This document shows, piece after piece, positions 5,656-7,789 of a stretch of 7,789 nucleotides of DNA; position 1 is the stretch's first letter, and each line of letters opens with the position of its first letter. The notes beneath the pieces were generated by a model. The model was not told the DNA's origin. It did no database searches and saw nothing but the letters and a program-made list of their open reading frames with translations. The translations under genes were made by a program, and so were the position numbers. Source of the DNA: Bacteroidia bacterium (lineage in GTDB: Bacteria; Bacteroidota; Bacteroidia; AKYH767-A; OLB10). Where the stretch lies: contig JANWID010000088.1 in the NCBI GenBank assembly GCA_025450095.1, forward strand, positions 1 through 7,789, given 5' to 3'.

Positions 5656-6881
5656 TGCAAAAATATATTCTGATTTTAGCTGTTGCTTTTTTTGCGACTA
5701 CCAGGTTGGATGGACAATATACATGGACACAAAAAACTTCCATGCCTGCTGCCCGTTACTCAGGATGCGGGTTTGTTATAAACAATTTCAGTTATGTCGG
5801 AACCGGATATGATTCAAATAGTGTTGCATTGGATGATTGGTGGCAATATAATCCTGTCACCGACTCCTGGACCCAGGTTGCAGATATACCGCTTGGTAGA
5901 GCATCTGCATATTCCTTCTCCATAAACGGAAAAGGATATGTAGGTTTAGGAGTCAATGTTGTTCCGTTATCGGATCTGAATGAATATGATCCTGTAACAA
6001 ATTCATGGTCACAGAAAGCACCATTTCCAGGAACTGCACGGTACGAAGGAGCAAGCTTTGCAATAGGTAACGTTGGATATATATGTTGCGGGACAAGAGT
6101 AAATAACAACGGTCCCTATACTAGTCAACTATATGCGTATGATGTTATTTCAAATTCATGGAGTGTGAAACAAGCGTATCCAGGAGGGGTGAATTGTGGT
6201 ACAAGAGGAGAGGCAATAAACGGTTTTGGTTATGTTCTGAGTGGTAATGGAACTCCTGTAACTTTTAGTTATTCAAGTGAATTATGGAGATATAGTCCGG
6301 CAACTAATCTCTGGAATCCGATGGCAGATCTGCCATCTGTTGGAAGATTTTGTTCCTCAGTTTTTGTACTTAATAATGAATTAATAGTTGGAAATGGTTC
6401 TCACTGGCCAGGTTGTCGTGAAGATTTTTACGCATTCGATCCTGTTACAAATACCTGGGATACTATTGCTTCAATGCCATTGAATGAAGCTCGATGGGGC
6501 GCCGTTGCATTTTCAATTGGACAGAATGGTTATGTGGCTTCAGGCAATTTGTCAGACAGTACAATCCTTCCTACAAACAGTCTGTGGAAACTATCTCTGC
6601 TCACTTCAATTGACGAAACCAGTACTTTACATTTTGAGATATATCCAACCATTGCAACACAATTTCTGAAAATTAATTTTCCAAATGGAAACTTTCAAAA
6701 TCTTAAAATATCAGTAATAAATGACCAGGGGCAGCTTTGTAAATATTTTATAATTCCTGACGGGGAAAATTCAACAACAATTAATATTTCCAGTCTGACT
6801 GCAGGAATTTATTTTATTAATGTCGCAACAGAATCAGGTAAAAATATTCCTGTTAGAAAATTTTTTAAAGCTGATTTTTAA
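5637..6881 (+). CDS. Secreted kelch beta-propeller protein with T9SS sorting domain
   Basis: 414 aa from the first ATG. Met7 (5655) is an equally good or better start given the promoter-like element and inverted repeat. A signal peptide follows Met7 (hydrophobic core about 10-20, likely cleavage near LDG-Q27). Residues 28-322 are kelch repeats with the usual hydrophobic strand, D/N-P-x-T-x-x-W and a Gly-rich turn: blades begin near 68 (WWQYNPVTDSW), 114 (LNEYDPVTNSW), 165 (LYAYDVISNSW), 216 (LWRYSPATNLW) and 264 (FYAFDPVTNTW). The N-terminal YTWTQKTSMP unit and the C-terminal strand SLWKLSLL would close a sixth blade. Residues about 325-414 resemble the type A Por secretion tail: EIYP, VINDQGQL, INISSLTAGIYFINV, then KFFK. 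The usual YPNP is YPTI here. The protein is therefore likely secreted or surface-attached through T9SS, with binding rather than catalysis as the expected role. The gene is visibly more AT-rich than the ABC operon and has its own apparent promoter. Confidence 0.88.
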   Translation: MKSIYTMQKYILILAVAFFATTRLDGQYTWTQKTSMPAARYSGCGFVINNFSYVGTGYDSNSVALDDWWQYNPVTDSWTQVADIPLGRASAYSFSINGKGYVGLGVNVVPLSDLNEYDPVTNSWSQKAPFPGTARYEGASFAIGNVGYICCGTRVNNNGPYTSQLYAYDVISNSWSVKQAYPGGVNCGTRGEAINGFGYVLSGNGTPVTFSYSSELWRYSPATNLWNPMADLPSVGRFCSSVFVLNNELIVGNGSHWPGCREDFYAFDPVTNTWDTIASMPLNEARWGAVAFSIGQNGYVASGNLSDSTILPTNSLWKLSLLTSIDETSTLHFEIYPTIATQFLKINFPNGNFQNLKISVINDQGQLCKYFIIPDGENSTTINISSLTAGIYFINVATESGKNIPVRKFFKADF

Positions 6882-6923
6882 TTCCAATATTAAAACAGAG
6901 AAAATAAACTGGTATCAAACCGA

Positions 6924-7789
6924 TCAATTCTGGAACCGGACTTTACCGATCGTTGCCGAAGGCTGCGCCGGTTCACAAATAACCAGGAAACGGTGATATT
7001 TTTTTCCGGTTGATTTCAGCTCTACCGGCACTTTGGTATACACATTCAAAGGATCCCATTTTTCTTTATCAAGATTTTTAGCATCATTTGAACTTTTATG
7101 GAAAATCGCCAGGCTTTTCATTCCTTTCTGTTCAAGGTTCAACTTTACATTACCGCTAACTGATTCATAAACCGGTGTAATGTAATGGCGGAAATGAGAA
7201 GATCCGGCTTCTACCGGTTGTTGAAATATGAGATTCGATACATTAAACTGTTTAAACTTCTTCACATCATCAAAGAACAACCCGATAACATTACATTCAA
7301 CCGGTGCCAGGTTATACGTATCGGTTTGGGGATCGGATGATTTTGAAACCACATTGATCTTTTTCCATTTCTTCTGTCCGGCAGAATCTTTACATGCAAA
7401 AGTCCATTCCGGTTTTTCAAGCGAATCCAGTTCAGTATATGATATTTTACATGTTCCCAGCAATGCTCTTGTTTTAAGATTTACGGAAATAAACTGGTCC
7501 TCTTTATCATTATGAAGCGAATCGATTTCCTTAAAGATTGAATAAGTGTTGTTATTGCTGTCCGTAATTTTATTGATGTCAGCAAGATTAAGCTTGTAGC
7601 TCGAGGTTATGGATGCATTAGCACCATTGATGGGAATCGATTTGGCTTTACCTTTAAACACCAGCATTTCATCATCCTCTAAAGTAAGTGGAACTGAAAA
7701 ATCATAATCCTGTAATTTGGAACCTGATGTTTCATAAGGTTTATCATAACCATATGATGCCAGGAGCATCATCAGGTGCTTGAAATAAA
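6924..7789 (-). CDS. Hypothetical protein, 5' end beyond the window
   Basis: The stop TGA is at 6924-6926. The first ATG within the window is at 7772 (282 aa), but the frame stays open to the last base; the codons just upstream would read YFKHL before MMLLASYGYDKPYE. No signal peptide or ribosome site appears at that ATG, so the gene most likely continues past the edge. I do not recognise a family. The visible part is soluble, with no membrane segment, alternating short hydrophobic strands and polar turns suggesting a beta-rich fold, four scattered cysteines and many Lys, Ser and Asn. It has internal landmarks such as DDEMLVFKGKAKS near the N-terminal side, LAPVECNVIGLFFDDV in the middle, and KKYHRFLVICEPAQPS near the end. 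The gene converges on the kelch gene with 42 nt between the stops and no clear terminator there. Coding is supported by length and by even amino-acid usage. Confidence 0.7.
   Translation of the reverse strand, partial: YFKHLMMLLASYGYDKPYETSGSKLQDYDFSVPLTLEDDEMLVFKGKAKSIPINGANASITSSYKLNLADINKITDSNNNTYSIFKEIDSLHNDKEDQFISVNLKTRALLGTCKISYTELDSLEKPEWTFACKDSAGQKKWKKINVVSKSSDPQTDTYNLAPVECNVIGLFFDDVKKFKQFNVSNLIFQQPVEAGSSHFRHYITPVYESVSGNVKLNLEQKGMKSLAIFHKSSNDAKNLDKEKWDPLNVYTKVPVELKSTGKKYHRFLVICEPAQPSATIGKVRFQN

Noticed and set aside
5792..6109. 105-residue minus-strand open frame in the kelch gene
   Set aside because: Shadow of the repeated kelch blades on the opposite strand; no promoter or start context.
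6882..6923. Bidirectional terminator between the convergent kelch and hypothetical genes
   Set aside because: The 42-nt gap is AT-rich, with only a 3-bp complementarity and no GC-core stem.

Overview
The window looks like an AT-rich Bacteroidota (Bacteroidetes) chromosome segment. Three things point there: a kelch-propeller protein ending in a type IX secretion (T9SS) C-terminal sorting domain, matches to the Bacteroidota promoter element TAnnTTTG ahead of several genes (one with an upstream TTG at 19-nt spacing), and the general absence of good Shine-Dalgarno sequences. No tRNA, rRNA, CRISPR array, transposase or phage gene was seen.

Left part (1-1005). Two minus-strand genes for small exported proteins lie head to tail: a 127-aa YCII-like protein (13-396) and a 101-aa low-complexity protein (506-811). 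Between them are two GC-core hairpins with T-rich tails on the minus strand, the upstream one a textbook intrinsic terminator. A 194-bp divergent region (812-1005) carries the promoter of the 101-aa gene on one strand and a probable -7 element for the transporter operon on the other. It also holds faint traces of what could be decayed gene ends.

Centre (1006-5562). Four plus-strand genes form a MacAB-like tripartite ABC export operon: a stand-alone ATPase, two paralogous FtsX/MacB-type permeases and a HlyD/MacA-type periplasmic adaptor. The ATPase would energise the system. The two permeases probably pair as a heterodimer, each with four membrane helices and a large periplasmic domain. The adaptor would link them to an outer-membrane TolC-type channel, which is not encoded here, and the substrate cannot be told from sequence. 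Gene junctions are 10 and 15 nt, except between the two permeases. There a 239-bp island carries direct repeats, a 15-bp inverted repeat and a tandem 8-mer, which is the most unusual non-coding structure in the window.

Right part (5563-7789). A six-bladed kelch-like secreted protein with a T9SS sorting domain (5637-6881) follows, preceded by a TAGCTTTG element and a perfect 10-bp inverted repeat that bears on its start codon. Convergent to it is an unrecognised minus-strand gene (6924 to the window edge) whose 5' end is probably outside the window.

Overall this is mostly ordinary gene content. I see no convincing new multi-gene system. The points that merit a second look are the repeat island inside the operon, the duplicated permeases and the hairpin over the kelch gene start.
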